A DNA stretch of 64,000 bases from an uncultured Bacilli bacterium (GCA_934201705.1 CAKPXF010000012.1:1-64000); one strand, 5' to 3'; shown: positions 46,374 to 55,935, counted from the stretch's first letter. The notes: a model not told the origin generated them from the letters alone. Program-made: numbers and translations.

Positions 46374-46673
46374 AAAAAACTTATAAAATCAAGTATTTTG
46401 AGCAATATTTAGTAGTACAGTTATTTCTTTATTTATACTAAGACAACAAGACAGTTTAGAGTATCATCAAATGGAAAGAAACAAATCAATTTACATAGTT
46501 TTAGGTAGGTTTAGATCACCAAAATTGGTAAAAATTATGCTTGTAGATACATTTAGGTACATGAGATTTTGAAAATTATGTACCTAAAAGATAAAATACT
46601 AGCGAAAATGCTAGTATTTATGGGTGGTTTAGGGGTGGGGGGCACAAGTTTGTGGCAAAAGTTCATGTGTTAG
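46374..46673. other. Gap at insertion border with hairpins and G-rich tract
   Basis: No gene. Two strong inverted repeats lie here: TTTAGGTACAT/ATGTACCTAAA (46552-46562 with 46578-46588) and AAATACTAGC/GCTAGTATTT (46594-46603 with 46610-46619). A G-rich tract follows at 46621-46642. The region adjoins the broken 5' half of the GNAT gene and probably includes the insertion end. Confidence 0.6.
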
Positions 46674-46928
46674 TTAAACAAAGCCAAGTGAGCCTATAAC
46701 CTTATTATCATAAACTAAAGCAAAGGTTTTCTTTTCTTTAATAAATAGATTTAAGATTTCTAAAGATGTTTCTTTATTTTCATGATGTTTCCAACCTGCC
46801 ATTTCACCAACGCCTTCAACACTAGCATACTCATAATAATCATCTAAGTCAGTTAGTTTAAAAGTTCTTAAAACTAAACGATTGGTTTTTAAAATTACAT
46901 TTGTTATATCGATATTTTCCTTATTCAT
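46674..46928 (-). pseudogene. GNAT acetyltransferase, N-terminal fragment
   Basis: The 84-codon frame encodes the N-terminal part of a RimJ/RimL-type acetyltransferase (TNRLVLRTFKLTDLDDYYEYA, VGEMAGWKHHE, VIGSLGF). It stops just where the central acetyl-CoA-binding segment should start. The missing C-terminal part is at 42142-42354. Its ATG overlaps the end of a small upstream gene by 8 nt. Confidence 0.85.
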
Positions 46929-47141
46929 GTAATTTTTTCTTTTTCTTTAAATAACTTTCTTTTAAGCTATCACGTGGCTTAATTTTATATTTTTTAACTA
47001 AATAATATATAAGTGAATATATTCTTTTTGATAACCATCAAGAGCATAAGTAAACAAAATATATAGCTTAACTTCGTTATCACTTGAAATCATATTAAAA
47101 ACAATTTCTTCTTGCTTAGTTAATTGCTCATCAGCTTTCAT
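46921..47141 (-). pseudogene. Small frameshifted gene before the GNAT fragment
   Basis: From ATG 47139-47141 the frame encodes a charged peptide (MKADEQLTKQEEIVFN, FTYALDGYQKE) that ends early. Another frame continues in good style (YYLVKKYKIKPRDSLKESYL) and ends at the GNAT ATG with an ATGAATAA overlap. A two-base change near 47015 would join both into a protein of about 73 aa. I do not recognise the family. Confidence 0.5.
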
Positions 47142-47145
47142 ATTT

Positions 47146-49137
47146 TTACTCTACCTTTTTATAAACAATTAAGGCGTCTTTAAATACCTTTGGTGCTGCT
47201 TTAAAAACATTAATAGGATAAGAATTTAAGCTATATTGGTCTTCTAAAACATCAAGATAATTAAATACCTTATTTAGATCATCATTAAACTTATCCACAT
47301 CCTTAAGATTGATTTCTCCAAAAACAATTACATGACAGCATGATACATCCTTAACTGTTTTAACTCCCATTAAAACATATAAAACATCCTCATTATCCTT
47401 TAAGATATTAATGATATTATTTTTTACTTCTTCATTTGTAAACTCAGTTAATCTATCAGTTGGCTTTAAACTTAAAACATCTTCCATTTCATCGCTTTGG
47501 TTTAAAATATTTACTTGTATATTACGAATTTCATTAAGCTTATCTTCATTTCCAACCATTGTATAATAATCGCCTAAATAATGCATTGCATCTAGCTTAA
47601 ATTCATTATTATTATCTTCAATTACTTTATTTAAGTACTTAATACCTTCTTTGTTAAAATATACCATCAATAAAACTGTACCATAATAGAAATTAACTCT
47701 ATTTCTATTATCATTTAAAGAAACTAATTTACTACAAATTCTTAAAACATTTTCATAATCACCTAAATCATAGGCCATTTCTAATATTTTATTTAACTGC
47801 TTTAAATCAGTTGTATCACTATCCTTTAAAGCAAAATAGTCATTATAATATTTAAGATAATCCTTATTATCCTCTTTAAAGCAGTTTTTATTACTAATTT
47901 CATAATATTCTTTTATATCATCATCAAAAAAATGATTAATTATAATTTCTAAATCAACATCATTAACATTGCACATTTTTCTTCTTTGGCATACATTTGG
48001 ATGAGTTGCAAATCTTTCATCTGTATGATTTTTTGAAACAAATTCAAAGAAATCCTTATGAGCATTATAGTAATCAAGTCTAGCATTTAAATCATCATTA
48101 ATTGTCTTTTCATCCCATTTTTTATTTTTTGTTACCTCATAATCAATAAGCAAATATTTTAAATCATTAGCCTTTGAAATACCAAACATTTTTATAGTAG
48201 CATTAGCATAATCTTGATTCATATTTCTTTTAATTACTTCATCATCGGCTTTCTTTTCAAAATATTCATTAACTAAAATATCATTTATTGAATTATCAAG
48301 AACAGAAAAAGCTAAAAATGGACATAAAAACCTATATGCCTTTAATGGAAATAAAATATCAATTGTCTTATTATATTTTTCGATTTTGCCTGCATACTCT
48401 AAATCTTTATTTTTAAAGTGAGCTATTTCATGTAGTAATACTGCTTTTAATTCATCATTGCTTAAGCATCTTAAGCAAAATAAGCCAATGCAAAGATAAA
48501 GTCCATTTTTCGTCTTACTTATACCACAATTAACATCAAACATAATGTCAACCTTAACTGGTAAAGTAATTCCTTCTTCCTTGAATACCTCACCTACAAA
48601 TTCATTAACTTTTTTATAATTTGTAGATAATTCTTCTTTATCTTTATTAATTATACTATCATATCTTTTATAAAAGAAATTATATAAAAGTGGTAAAAAT
48701 ATACCTATAGAAATAAGAGGTAAAACAATGCTTTCTTCATTATTAAAATCACAAGCAATACAACTAACTAAAAATGATAAATTTAGTAAAATAATTGAAC
48801 AAATTCCATATGCTAAGCACTTCTTTTGCTTTTTTATTGCTAAATTTCTTACCTCTAAAACATTATTTTTTAGCAATTGCTTCTTACTTAATAAGTAATC
48901 TATTTGCTCTTGGTGATTCATTTTATTTAATTTTTTTTCAATATAATTACCAACAAGTATATTAGCAAAACTAAATAAGAAAGTAAAAATCACTAAAGCT
49001 ATTGAAAATGGTAAAATATTGATTGTTAATACCTTATTTATTAATCTTCCTATTAAAAATAAAAGCATTAGGTAAATTAAAGACGTAGTTATGCCTAATA
49101 CTAATGGTAATGCAGTATTTCTTTTTTCCTTATTCAT
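47146..49137 (-). CDS. M48-family membrane metallopeptidase
   Basis: Start ATG 49137 follows GGGAG (663 aa). Hydrophobic segments cover about 10-60 and about 105-150, giving roughly four membrane helices. The zinc motif HEIAHFKN (about 235-242) and a downstream Glu in NEYFEKKADDEVI mark an M48 (HtpX/Ste24-like) peptidase. The C-terminal 250 residues look TPR-like (NYDYFALKD, ENVLRICSKLV, YLGDYYTMVG), which is larger than plain HtpX. It probably acts in membrane protein quality control. A small membrane protein gene lies just upstream. Confidence 0.8.
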   Translation of the reverse strand: MNKEKRNTALPLVLGITTSLIYLMLLFLIGRLINKVLTINILPFSIALVIFTFLFSFANILVGNYIEKKLNKMNHQEQIDYLLSKKQLLKNNVLEVRNLAIKKQKKCLAYGICSIILLNLSFLVSCIACDFNNEESIVLPLISIGIFLPLLYNFFYKRYDSIINKDKEELSTNYKKVNEFVGEVFKEEGITLPVKVDIMFDVNCGISKTKNGLYLCIGLFCLRCLSNDELKAVLLHEIAHFKNKDLEYAGKIEKYNKTIDILFPLKAYRFLCPFLAFSVLDNSINDILVNEYFEKKADDEVIKRNMNQDYANATIKMFGISKANDLKYLLIDYEVTKNKKWDEKTINDDLNARLDYYNAHKDFFEFVSKNHTDERFATHPNVCQRRKMCNVNDVDLEIIINHFFDDDIKEYYEISNKNCFKEDNKDYLKYYNDYFALKDSDTTDLKQLNKILEMAYDLGDYENVLRICSKLVSLNDNRNRVNFYYGTVLLMVYFNKEGIKYLNKVIEDNNNEFKLDAMHYLGDYYTMVGNEDKLNEIRNIQVNILNQSDEMEDVLSLKPTDRLTEFTNEEVKNNIINILKDNEDVLYVLMGVKTVKDVSCCHVIVFGEINLKDVDKFNDDLNKVFNYLDVLEDQYSLNSYPINVFKAAPKVFKDALIVYKKVE

Positions 49138-49178
49138 AATTAATTCTCCCAAATAACTATCTACTTCATTATAGCAAA

Positions 49179-49613
49179 TTAAATAGCATTTTTGTAGGAA
49201 ATTAATATATGCGTAGGAGCAAAAATTAGTGAAAATGCAATTAATAAAATGTAGTTACTAATAATTCCACTAAAAATAAAAAGAATTGAAGGTATAATTG
49301 ATAAAGCAAGTGATCTAAATACGCTATTTTTCTTAAAGCAAATTAGCCATACTAAGCAATAAAGAAACGCTAAAATAGAATCAATTATTAAATACAAAGC
49401 AAAGGCTTCATCGCTTTTAAAGCCAAAAGAAGTATGTGGTACATTTACAATCATAAAAATAAAGCAACCAAATCTTCCAATTTGCTCTAATATTTCAATA
49501 ATTTTATTATGAAATTTATTAGTGAAACCATCCTTACATTTTATAGCAAAAATAATATTTGGTATCATTATTATTATAATAAAAACTAATCCATATAAAT
49601 TAACATATTCCAT
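49179..49613 (-). CDS. Small integral membrane protein
   Basis: The start is ATG 49613 after AAAGGGTG (144 aa). Four hydrophobic helices are visible (about 8-25, 45-60, 70-92, 100-135). I do not recognise a family. It lies 41 bp before the M48 peptidase gene in the same direction, so the two may be co-expressed. Confidence 0.65.
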   Translation of the reverse strand: MEYVNLYGLVFIIIIMIPNIIFAIKCKDGFTNKFHNKIIEILEQIGRFGCFIFMIVNVPHTSFGFKSDEAFALYLIIDSILAFLYCLVWLICFKKNSVFRSLALSIIPSILFIFSGIISNYILLIAFSLIFAPTHILISYKNAI

Positions 49614-49778
49614 AATAAACACCCTTTCTTTTTTCTTTATAATCTAGCACTTTTAAACACATTTTACAACTAACACTTTTATTTTGTAGTATATTTTAGT
49701 AAAATACGACTTATTCTTTACATCTTCTTAGTTTTATAATATCATTATATTATAAATGTCGAAAAATGAGGAAAGACA

Positions 49779-50453
49779 ATGAATAATGTAAAAGTAATAG
49801 AAATTAAAAAAAGTATTTTTGACGCGAATGATAAAGACGCTAATAATTTAAAAGAAGAATTAAAAAAGAAAAAGACCTTCTTACTTAATGTAATGTCATC
49901 TCCAGGAAGTGGAAAAACAACCACTTTAATAGGACTAATTAATTTATTAAAAAATAAATATAAAATTGCTGTAATGGAAGCTGATATTGATTCAAATGTC
50001 GACGCTATAAAAATTAAAGAAAAAACAGGAGTTGAATCAATACAATTACATACTGGTGGTATGTGCCATTTAGATGCCTTTATGACAAAGCAAGGAATTG
50101 ATAGTTTAGATTCTACTGACTATGATTTAGTAATTTTAGAAAATGTTGGCAATTTAGTTTGTCCGGCTGAATTTGATACTGGAGCAATTAAAAGCATGAT
50201 GATATTATCTGTTCCAGAGGGCGATGATAAGCCTTTAAAATATCCACTTATGTTTTCTATTTGTGATTTAGTATTAATCAATAAAATTGATGTATTACCT
50301 TATTTTGATTTTGATTTAAATAAGTGTGAGGAATATATTTTAAGTAGAAATAAAAATGCTAAAATCATTCCTATTTCTGCTAAAAACAATGAAAACATTG
50401 ATATATTTGCCGCATGGCTTGATAATGAAATAATAAAATTTAAAGGAGAATAA
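49779..50453 (+). CDS. hypB: HypB nickel-insertion GTPase
   Basis: This 224-aa protein has the HypB G-domain: Walker A SSPGSGKTT (about 40-48), the metal-site block GGMCHLDA (about 93-100), ENVGNLVCPAEFD (about 119-131) and NKID (about 166-169). It lacks the N-terminal His-rich nickel-storage stretch. HypB works with HypA to deliver nickel to hydrogenase or other nickel enzymes. Here hypB and hypA flank a large flavoprotein gene in one operon, with no hydrogenase in the window. GAGG precedes the ATG. Confidence 0.92.
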   Translation: MNNVKVIEIKKSIFDANDKDANNLKEELKKKKTFLLNVMSSPGSGKTTTLIGLINLLKNKYKIAVMEADIDSNVDAIKIKEKTGVESIQLHTGGMCHLDAFMTKQGIDSLDSTDYDLVILENVGNLVCPAEFDTGAIKSMMILSVPEGDDKPLKYPLMFSICDLVLINKIDVLPYFDFDLNKCEEYILSRNKNAKIIPISAKNNENIDIFAAWLDNEIIKFKGE

Positions 50454-50456
50454 ACA

Positions 50457-53312
50457 ATGCCAGAAATGAGTAATGCCTATGTGCCTAAATTCATGAATGA
50501 TAAAAATCCTCGTGAAAAGATTTTAAAGCTTTGCCGTAAAATTACAGACTGCTTACCTCATAAGCTAAAAGGAATTACAACAAGTGACCCTGAATATTGG
50601 GGGCTTGCTTGTATTTTAACTGATGATATGGCTGATATTGCCTTAAAAATGAAAGTTAGACATCATTATACATTTGATGAGCTTTTAAAAATGAATCCAC
50701 AATATAATAAAGAGGATTTTGAAAAAATAATTACTGAAATGTCTAATATTGGTATTTTAGAATATGATTATGGCGATTTATATGACCATAATGGTCCAAT
50801 TAAAGGGGAAAGAATTAGAAGATATTCTCTTCCAATGTTTGTCCCAGGATCTGCTGAATTTACAAACATGATAAAAAAGCAGCTTGATGATCATCCAGAG
50901 CTTGCTATGTTTTTTGAAAGAATGACATTTTTACCTTTAGAGCACGTAACAGCTATGGTACCTCCAGGAGGTGCTGGTATTGGAATGCACGTTATTCCAG
51001 TTGAAAAAGCTATTAGTGCTGAAAACACAAGTATCGATATTGAGCATATTTCCTATTGGCTAAAAAAATATGAAGGACATTTAGGAGTTGGAATTTGCTC
51101 ATGTAGATATGGAAGAGCTAAGCTAAATGAAGGCTGTGGCGATAGCTGTGATGAGTGGTGTATTGGAATTGGTGACATGGCTGATTATTGCCGTGAAACT
51201 GGAAAAGGTAGAGATATTACTTATGAAGAGGCAATGCAAATTTTAAGAAATGCTGAAGCTAATGGCTTTGTTCATCAAATAACTAATATTGATGGTGAAA
51301 ACAAAATATTTGCAATATGTAACTGTAATGTCAATATTTGTAATGCCTTAAGAACATCACAATTATTTAACACTCCAAATATGTCAAGAAGTGCTTACAC
51401 AGCTCATGTTGATTTAACTAAATGTGTAGCTTGTGGTAAATGCGTTGAATATTGCCCTGCTGGTGCTGTAAAGCTAGGGCAAAAGCTAAACACTAAAAAT
51501 GGCCCTATTACTTATCCTAAGCATGAACTTCCAGATTATATGCCTTGGGGTGAGGATAAATGGGATGAAAACTATCGTGATAATAATAGAATTAATTGCT
51601 ATCAAACTGGTACTGCACCATGCAAGGTTGCCTGTCCTGCCCATGTTGCTGTTCAAGGATATATTAAAATGGTTAAGGAAGGTCGCTACAAGGATGCTTT
51701 AGCCTTAATTAAAAAGGATAACCCATTCCCAGCAATTTGTGGAAGAGTATGTAATAAACGCTGTGAAAAAGCATGTACTCGTAATAATATAGATGAGGCT
51801 GTATCAATTGATGAAATCAAAAAATTTGTTGCTGAGCTTGATTTACATAGTGAAACTCGTTATATTCCAGATGTAGTAATTCCTTCAAATCTTGGAAAAT
51901 GGCAAGAAAAAATTGCTATTATTGGTGCTGGCCCTGCTGGACTTTCTTGTGCTTATTATTTAGCAACTAAAGGCTACACTCCAGTTGTATTTGATAAAAA
52001 TGCTAGACCTGGTGGAATGCTAACTTATGGTATTCCATCATATAAGCTAGAAAAAGATGTTATTGAAGCTGAAATTGATGTATTAAGAGAGCTTGGGGTT
52101 GAATTTAGATTAAATACTGAAGTTGGAAAGGATGTAACCTTAAACGAATTAAGAAATGCTGGCTTTAAAGCATTTTATTTAGCTATTGGCTGTCAAGGCG
52201 GAAGATTACCTGGAATTAAAAATGAAGATGCAAAAGGCGTTGAAATTGCCGTTTCATTCTTACATAATGCCATTGAAGATAATTCACGTGTTTTAAATGG
52301 TGATGTTGTGGTAATTGGTGGTGGAAATGTTGCTGTTGATTGTGCACGTACTGCAAGCCGTTTTAAAGCCAATAAGGTTACTATGGTAGCGCTTGAAGAT
52401 AAAGATCACATGGTTGCTACTAATAAAGAAGTTAAAGAGACAATTGAAGAAGGAATTGAAGTAATTAATTCTTATGGTCCAAAAGAAATATTAACAGACA
52501 AAAATGGTCATGTTAAAGCTGTTGTATTTAAAAAATGTCTACGCACAATCGATCCAAATACTAATAAGTTTTCCCCTATTTATGATGAAAATGATATAAT
52601 TATAATTAATGCTTCGCATGTTGTTTTTGCAATTGGTCAAACTATTGATTATGGTAATTTACTTGCTGGTGAAACTTTAGAATTTGCTAGTGGTAATTAT
52701 TTAAAGGCTGATCCATTAACATATCAAACAACTACTAAGGATATCTTTATTGGCGGTGATTGCTATACTGGCCCTAAATTTGCAATTGATGCTATTGAAG
52801 CTGGTAAATGTGCTGCTGAATCATTACATAGATTTGTTCAACCAGGGACAAGTTTAACAATTGGTCGAAATAGACGTGACTTTATTGAATTAAATAAGGA
52901 TGAGGTTGTAATTGAATCTTATGATACAATGGGTAGAAATGAGCCAAAAATGGATGAAACAATTGATTATAAGCATTCATTTAAGGATGCTCATAAGCCA
53001 TTTACTGAGCAAGAAGCTGTTAATGAGGCTAAGCGTTGCTTAGGCTGTGGTGCTTCTATTGTTGATGAAAATAAATGTATTGGCTGTGGTGTTTGTACTA
53101 CAAAATGTGAATTTGATGCTATTTCTTTAAAAAGAGATCATCCTGAAATGTCTCGTATGGTAAAGAGTGAAGATAAGTTTAAATACATTTTACCAAATGC
53201 TATTAAACGTGGATTAAAGATTTGCTTTAAGCCTAAAACAAAAGAAGAAAAAGAATCAATTAAAAAGCATAAAGAATATAAAAAAGCTAAAAAGAAGGAA
53301 AATAGTAAGTAA
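50457..53312 (+). CDS. GltD-like FAD/NAD(P)H iron-sulfur oxidoreductase
   Basis: This 951-aa protein has several parts. An N-terminal domain of about 300 residues carries a cysteine-rich CSCRYGRAKLNEGCGDSCDEWC block. A ferredoxin motif CVACGKCVEYCP (about 323) follows. The GltD-type module comes next, with cluster cysteines (CKVACPAHVAVQGY, CGRVCNKRCEKAC), the FAD site IIGAGPAGLSCAYYL (about 487) and the NAD(P) site VVIGGGNVAVDCAR (about 622). At the C-terminus is a second ferredoxin pair (CLGCG, CIGCGVCTTKCEF). It should move electrons between NAD(P)H and iron-sulfur partners. It lies between hypB and hypA (one-base overlap with hypA), which suggests a link to nickel-enzyme maturation or hydrogen metabolism. 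Confidence 0.85.
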   Translation: MPEMSNAYVPKFMNDKNPREKILKLCRKITDCLPHKLKGITTSDPEYWGLACILTDDMADIALKMKVRHHYTFDELLKMNPQYNKEDFEKIITEMSNIGILEYDYGDLYDHNGPIKGERIRRYSLPMFVPGSAEFTNMIKKQLDDHPELAMFFERMTFLPLEHVTAMVPPGGAGIGMHVIPVEKAISAENTSIDIEHISYWLKKYEGHLGVGICSCRYGRAKLNEGCGDSCDEWCIGIGDMADYCRETGKGRDITYEEAMQILRNAEANGFVHQITNIDGENKIFAICNCNVNICNALRTSQLFNTPNMSRSAYTAHVDLTKCVACGKCVEYCPAGAVKLGQKLNTKNGPITYPKHELPDYMPWGEDKWDENYRDNNRINCYQTGTAPCKVACPAHVAVQGYIKMVKEGRYKDALALIKKDNPFPAICGRVCNKRCEKACTRNNIDEAVSIDEIKKFVAELDLHSETRYIPDVVIPSNLGKWQEKIAIIGAGPAGLSCAYYLATKGYTPVVFDKNARPGGMLTYGIPSYKLEKDVIEAEIDVLRELGVEFRLNTEVGKDVTLNELRNAGFKAFYLAIGCQGGRLPGIKNEDAKGVEIAVSFLHNAIEDNSRVLNGDVVVIGGGNVAVDCARTASRFKANKVTMVALEDKDHMVATNKEVKETIEEGIEVINSYGPKEILTDKNGHVKAVVFKKCLRTIDPNTNKFSPIYDENDIIIINASHVVFAIGQTIDYGNLLAGETLEFASGNYLKADPLTYQTTTKDIFIGGDCYTGPKFAIDAIEAGKCAAESLHRFVQPGTSLTIGRNRRDFIELNKDEVVIESYDTMGRNEPKMDETIDYKHSFKDAHKPFTEQEAVNEAKRCLGCGASIVDENKCIGCGVCTTKCEFDAISLKRDHPEMSRMVKSEDKFKYILPNAIKRGLKICFKPKTKEEKESIKKHKEYKKAKKKENSK

Positions 53313-53662
53313 TGCATGAGCTTGGAATTGTCTTTCATATTGCTAAAATGGTTGAAAATGTAGCAAAGGAAAATAATGTTAAAAGAATAGCTAAGGTAAC
53401 ACTTGAAATTGGTGAGGTTTCAGCAGTAGTTAATAATTATTTAGAGGATTGTTGGAATTGGAACGCTAAAAAAACACCACTTTTAAAGGATAGTAAACTT
53501 GAAATAATTACAATAAAGGCCATTACTTATTGTGAAGATTGTAAGAAAAATTATGAAACTATAAAATTTGGTAAGATTTGTCCATTTTGTGGTAGTAAAT
53601 ATACCTATTTATTAAAAGGAAATGAAACAAACATTAAAGAAATAACAGTTTATGATGACTAA
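53312..53662 (+). CDS. hypA: HypA nickel metallochaperone
   Basis: This 116-aa protein starts MHE, the nickel-binding N-terminus required in HypA, and has a zinc site of two CxxC pairs (CEDC and CPFC). It overlaps the flavoprotein gene by one base (TAATG). With HypB it inserts nickel into a target enzyme. HypC-F are absent, so full NiFe-hydrogenase assembly would need genes elsewhere. A terminator follows directly. Confidence 0.92.
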   Translation: MHELGIVFHIAKMVENVAKENNVKRIAKVTLEIGEVSAVVNNYLEDCWNWNAKKTPLLKDSKLEIITIKAITYCEDCKKNYETIKFGKICPFCGSKYTYLLKGNETNIKEITVYDD

Positions 53663-53686
53663 GAATGCATTATGCATTCTTTTTCT
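53661..53686 (+). terminator. Rho-independent terminator of the hypBA operon
   Basis: AAGAATGCAT (53661-53670) pairs with ATGCATTCTT (53672-53681), followed by T-rich sequence. It overlaps the hypA stop. Confidence 0.85.
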
Positions 53687-53742
53687 TTAATAATAAGTCA
53701 ATTTATTATATAATAACTATGTTTAAAAAGGAGTAAATTATT

Positions 53743-54360
53743 ATGAGTGAACTTGAAAGAATGCTTGAAGGAAAAATTTATGATCCTAATGATGAAGAAT
53801 TAGTAAAATTACGCCAAAATGCTCATAAATTATCAAAGCAATATAATGATACATTTGATTTTGAAAATGAAAAAAGAAAAAAAATACTTGATGAATTAAT
53901 GCCTTTTAAAGGCAAAAATGTTTATCTTCAAGGGCCTATTTATTTTGATTATGGAGTAAATACAACATTTGGTGATAATTCTTTTGCTAATTTTAATTTA
54001 ACAATTTTGGATGTTTGTAAGGTAACTATAGGAAATAATGTTTTTATTGGCCCTAATGTTTCAATTCTTACGCCTTTGCATCCGTTAAGATATCAAGATA
54101 GAAATCCATATTTATCAGAAAAAGGATATATTACTGATAAAGAATATGGAGCTCCAATTGTTATTATGGATAATTGCTGGATTGCTGGTAATGTTACTAT
54201 TTTACCTGGTGTTACAATTGGAAAAGGCTGTGTTATTGGAGCAGGAAGCGTTGTTAATAAAAGTATTCCTGATAATTCTTTAGCCTTTGGAAATCCATGT
54301 GTTGTTAAAAGAACAATAACAGAAGAAGATAGATTAAGCCTAAAGAAAGAAATATTATAG
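53743..54360 (+). CDS. Maltose/galactoside O-acetyltransferase (left-handed beta-helix)
   Basis: This 205-aa protein matches the Maa/LacA family: an N-terminal helix segment (MLEGKIYDPNDEEL), then hexapeptide repeats (ANFNLTILDVCKVTIGNNVFIGPNVSI) with the catalytic His in TPLHPL, and the closing IGAGSVVNKSIPDNSLAFGNPCVV. It transfers acetyl groups from acetyl-CoA to sugars. It lies 2 bp before the TtcA-TcdA fusion gene, so they are co-transcribed, but no functional link is apparent. Confidence 0.9.
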   Translation: MSELERMLEGKIYDPNDEELVKLRQNAHKLSKQYNDTFDFENEKRKKILDELMPFKGKNVYLQGPIYFDYGVNTTFGDNSFANFNLTILDVCKVTIGNNVFIGPNVSILTPLHPLRYQDRNPYLSEKGYITDKEYGAPIVIMDNCWIAGNVTILPGVTIGKGCVIGAGSVVNKSIPDNSLAFGNPCVVKRTITEEDRLSLKKEIL

Positions 54361-54362
54361 TT

Positions 54363-55907
54363 ATGAAAGAGTTAGATAGAAGTGGCGAAATAGCTAGAAG
54401 CTTACTTAAAAGCTTCCGTTCACGAATTTATTCAAAGTTTACTAAGGCTATAGCTGAATATAAACTAATAAGTGAAAATGATCATATTGCTGTTTGTATA
54501 TCAGGCGGTAAGGATTCAATGATTTTAGCTAAATGCATGCAAATACTTCAAAAATATGGTGAGGTACCTTTTAAATGTACTTATATGGTTATGAATCCTG
54601 GCTATAATGAAAAAAACACGCAAAAAATAATTGAAAATGCAAAAATTCTTGATATTCCTATTATCATGTATAATACTGACATTTTTGATGTCGTTGATGC
54701 GCAAACATCTGGTTCTCCTTGCTATTTATGTGCTAGGATGAGAAGAGGTGCATTATATAGAAAGGCCGAAGAATTAGGGTGTAATAAAATTGCCTTAGGG
54801 CATCATTTTGACGATGTAATTGAAACAACTTTAATGTCTATGCTATATGGTGGAAAAATTCAATCAATGATGCCAAAGCTTCATTCTGATAATTATAAAG
54901 GCCTTGAATTAATTAGACCATTTTATTATGTTAGAGAAAAAGATATCATTGCTTTTTGTAAAAAGCACGACTTAGAATTTATTCGCTGTGCTTGCCATTT
55001 TACTGAAAAGGTTGCTGAAGGTGAAATGGAATCAAAAAGGAAAGAAATGAAGAGCCTATTAAACCATTTAAGAGAAATTGATAAAAATATTGATATGAAC
55101 ATCTTTAGATCAATGTATAATGTTAACATTGATACAGCTATTGCTTATCAAAAAGATACTGTTACCTATCATTTTTTAGATACTTATGATAATAAAGCTG
55201 ATTTTCATAATAAAGAGCAATTTAGCAGAACTAAAATGCTTTTTAAGGATGAAGGAATGGATAAAATATACAAAACAAGTGTAGCAGTATTTGGAATTGG
55301 CGGTGTTGGTGGTGCTGTTTGTGAAGGCCTTGCTAGAAGTGGTGTTCAAACATTTTATTTATTCGACCCTGATGTTGTTTCAATAACAAATTTAAATAGA
55401 CAAATAATAGCAACATTTAAAACACTTAATAAGGATAAAGTAAAAGTTATGGAGGAAAGAATTTTATCAATTAATCCTGAAGCTAATGTTCATACCTATA
55501 AAATGTTTGTTGATAAAAATACCATTAATGATATTGATTTTACTAAATTTGATTATTGTATTGACGCATTAGATACTATTTCAACAAAAATATTATTGAT
55601 TGTAAAAGCTAAAGAAAATAATGTACCACTAATTAGTGCAATGGGAGCTGGTAATCATTATGATCCTAGTTTATTTAAGGTAATGGATTTAAGTAAAACA
55701 TCTTATGATCCAATTGCAAAGGTATTACGCCGTGAATTAAAAAAACATAATATAATTCATCAAAAGGTAGTTTGCTCGACTGAAATGCCAAGCGATGAGG
55801 TTATTTCAAGTAATGGACGCCATGCACCAGCTAGTAATGCTTTTTCACCAACTGGTTGTGGTAATTTAATTGCTAGTGAAGTAATAAAAGACATTTTAAA
55901 TAAATAA
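54363..55907 (+). CDS. Fused TtcA-like thiolase and TcdA-like E1 enzyme
   Basis: This 514-aa protein joins two tRNA-modifying modules. Residues 1-270 are TtcA-like: PP-loop SGGKDS (47-52), CYLC (120-123) and a Cys at 209/211 (RCAC), the iron-sulfur ligands of the tRNA 2-thiocytidine enzyme family. Residues 285-514 are E1-like: GIGGVGG (311-317), D335 and NLNRQ (343-347), matching TcdA/CsdL, which cyclises t6A to ct6A at position 37. The E1 catalytic-type Cys region is VVCSTEMPSDE. Both modules act on the anticodon loop in the cytoplasm. I know no standard gene with both parts fused. Terminator downstream. Confidence 0.85.
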   Translation: MKELDRSGEIARSLLKSFRSRIYSKFTKAIAEYKLISENDHIAVCISGGKDSMILAKCMQILQKYGEVPFKCTYMVMNPGYNEKNTQKIIENAKILDIPIIMYNTDIFDVVDAQTSGSPCYLCARMRRGALYRKAEELGCNKIALGHHFDDVIETTLMSMLYGGKIQSMMPKLHSDNYKGLELIRPFYYVREKDIIAFCKKHDLEFIRCACHFTEKVAEGEMESKRKEMKSLLNHLREIDKNIDMNIFRSMYNVNIDTAIAYQKDTVTYHFLDTYDNKADFHNKEQFSRTKMLFKDEGMDKIYKTSVAVFGIGGVGGAVCEGLARSGVQTFYLFDPDVVSITNLNRQIIATFKTLNKDKVKVMEERILSINPEANVHTYKMFVDKNTINDIDFTKFDYCIDALDTISTKILLIVKAKENNVPLISAMGAGNHYDPSLFKVMDLSKTSYDPIAKVLRRELKKHNIIHQKVVCSTEMPSDEVISSNGRHAPASNAFSPTGCGNLIASEVIKDILNK

Positions 55908-55908
55908 T

Positions 55909-55935
55909 AAAAAGTCCGGAAAACCCCGAACTTTT
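55909..55935. terminator. Bidirectional terminator
   Basis: AAAAAGTCCGG pairs with CCGAACTTTT (55926-55935) with one mismatch, and A- and T-runs flank it. It separates the fusion gene from the convergent htpG operon. Confidence 0.75.

Noticed and set aside
42142..46928. Insertion sequence or integrative element with recombinase
   Set aside because: No transposase, integrase or terminal repeat pair was found in the inserted segment.
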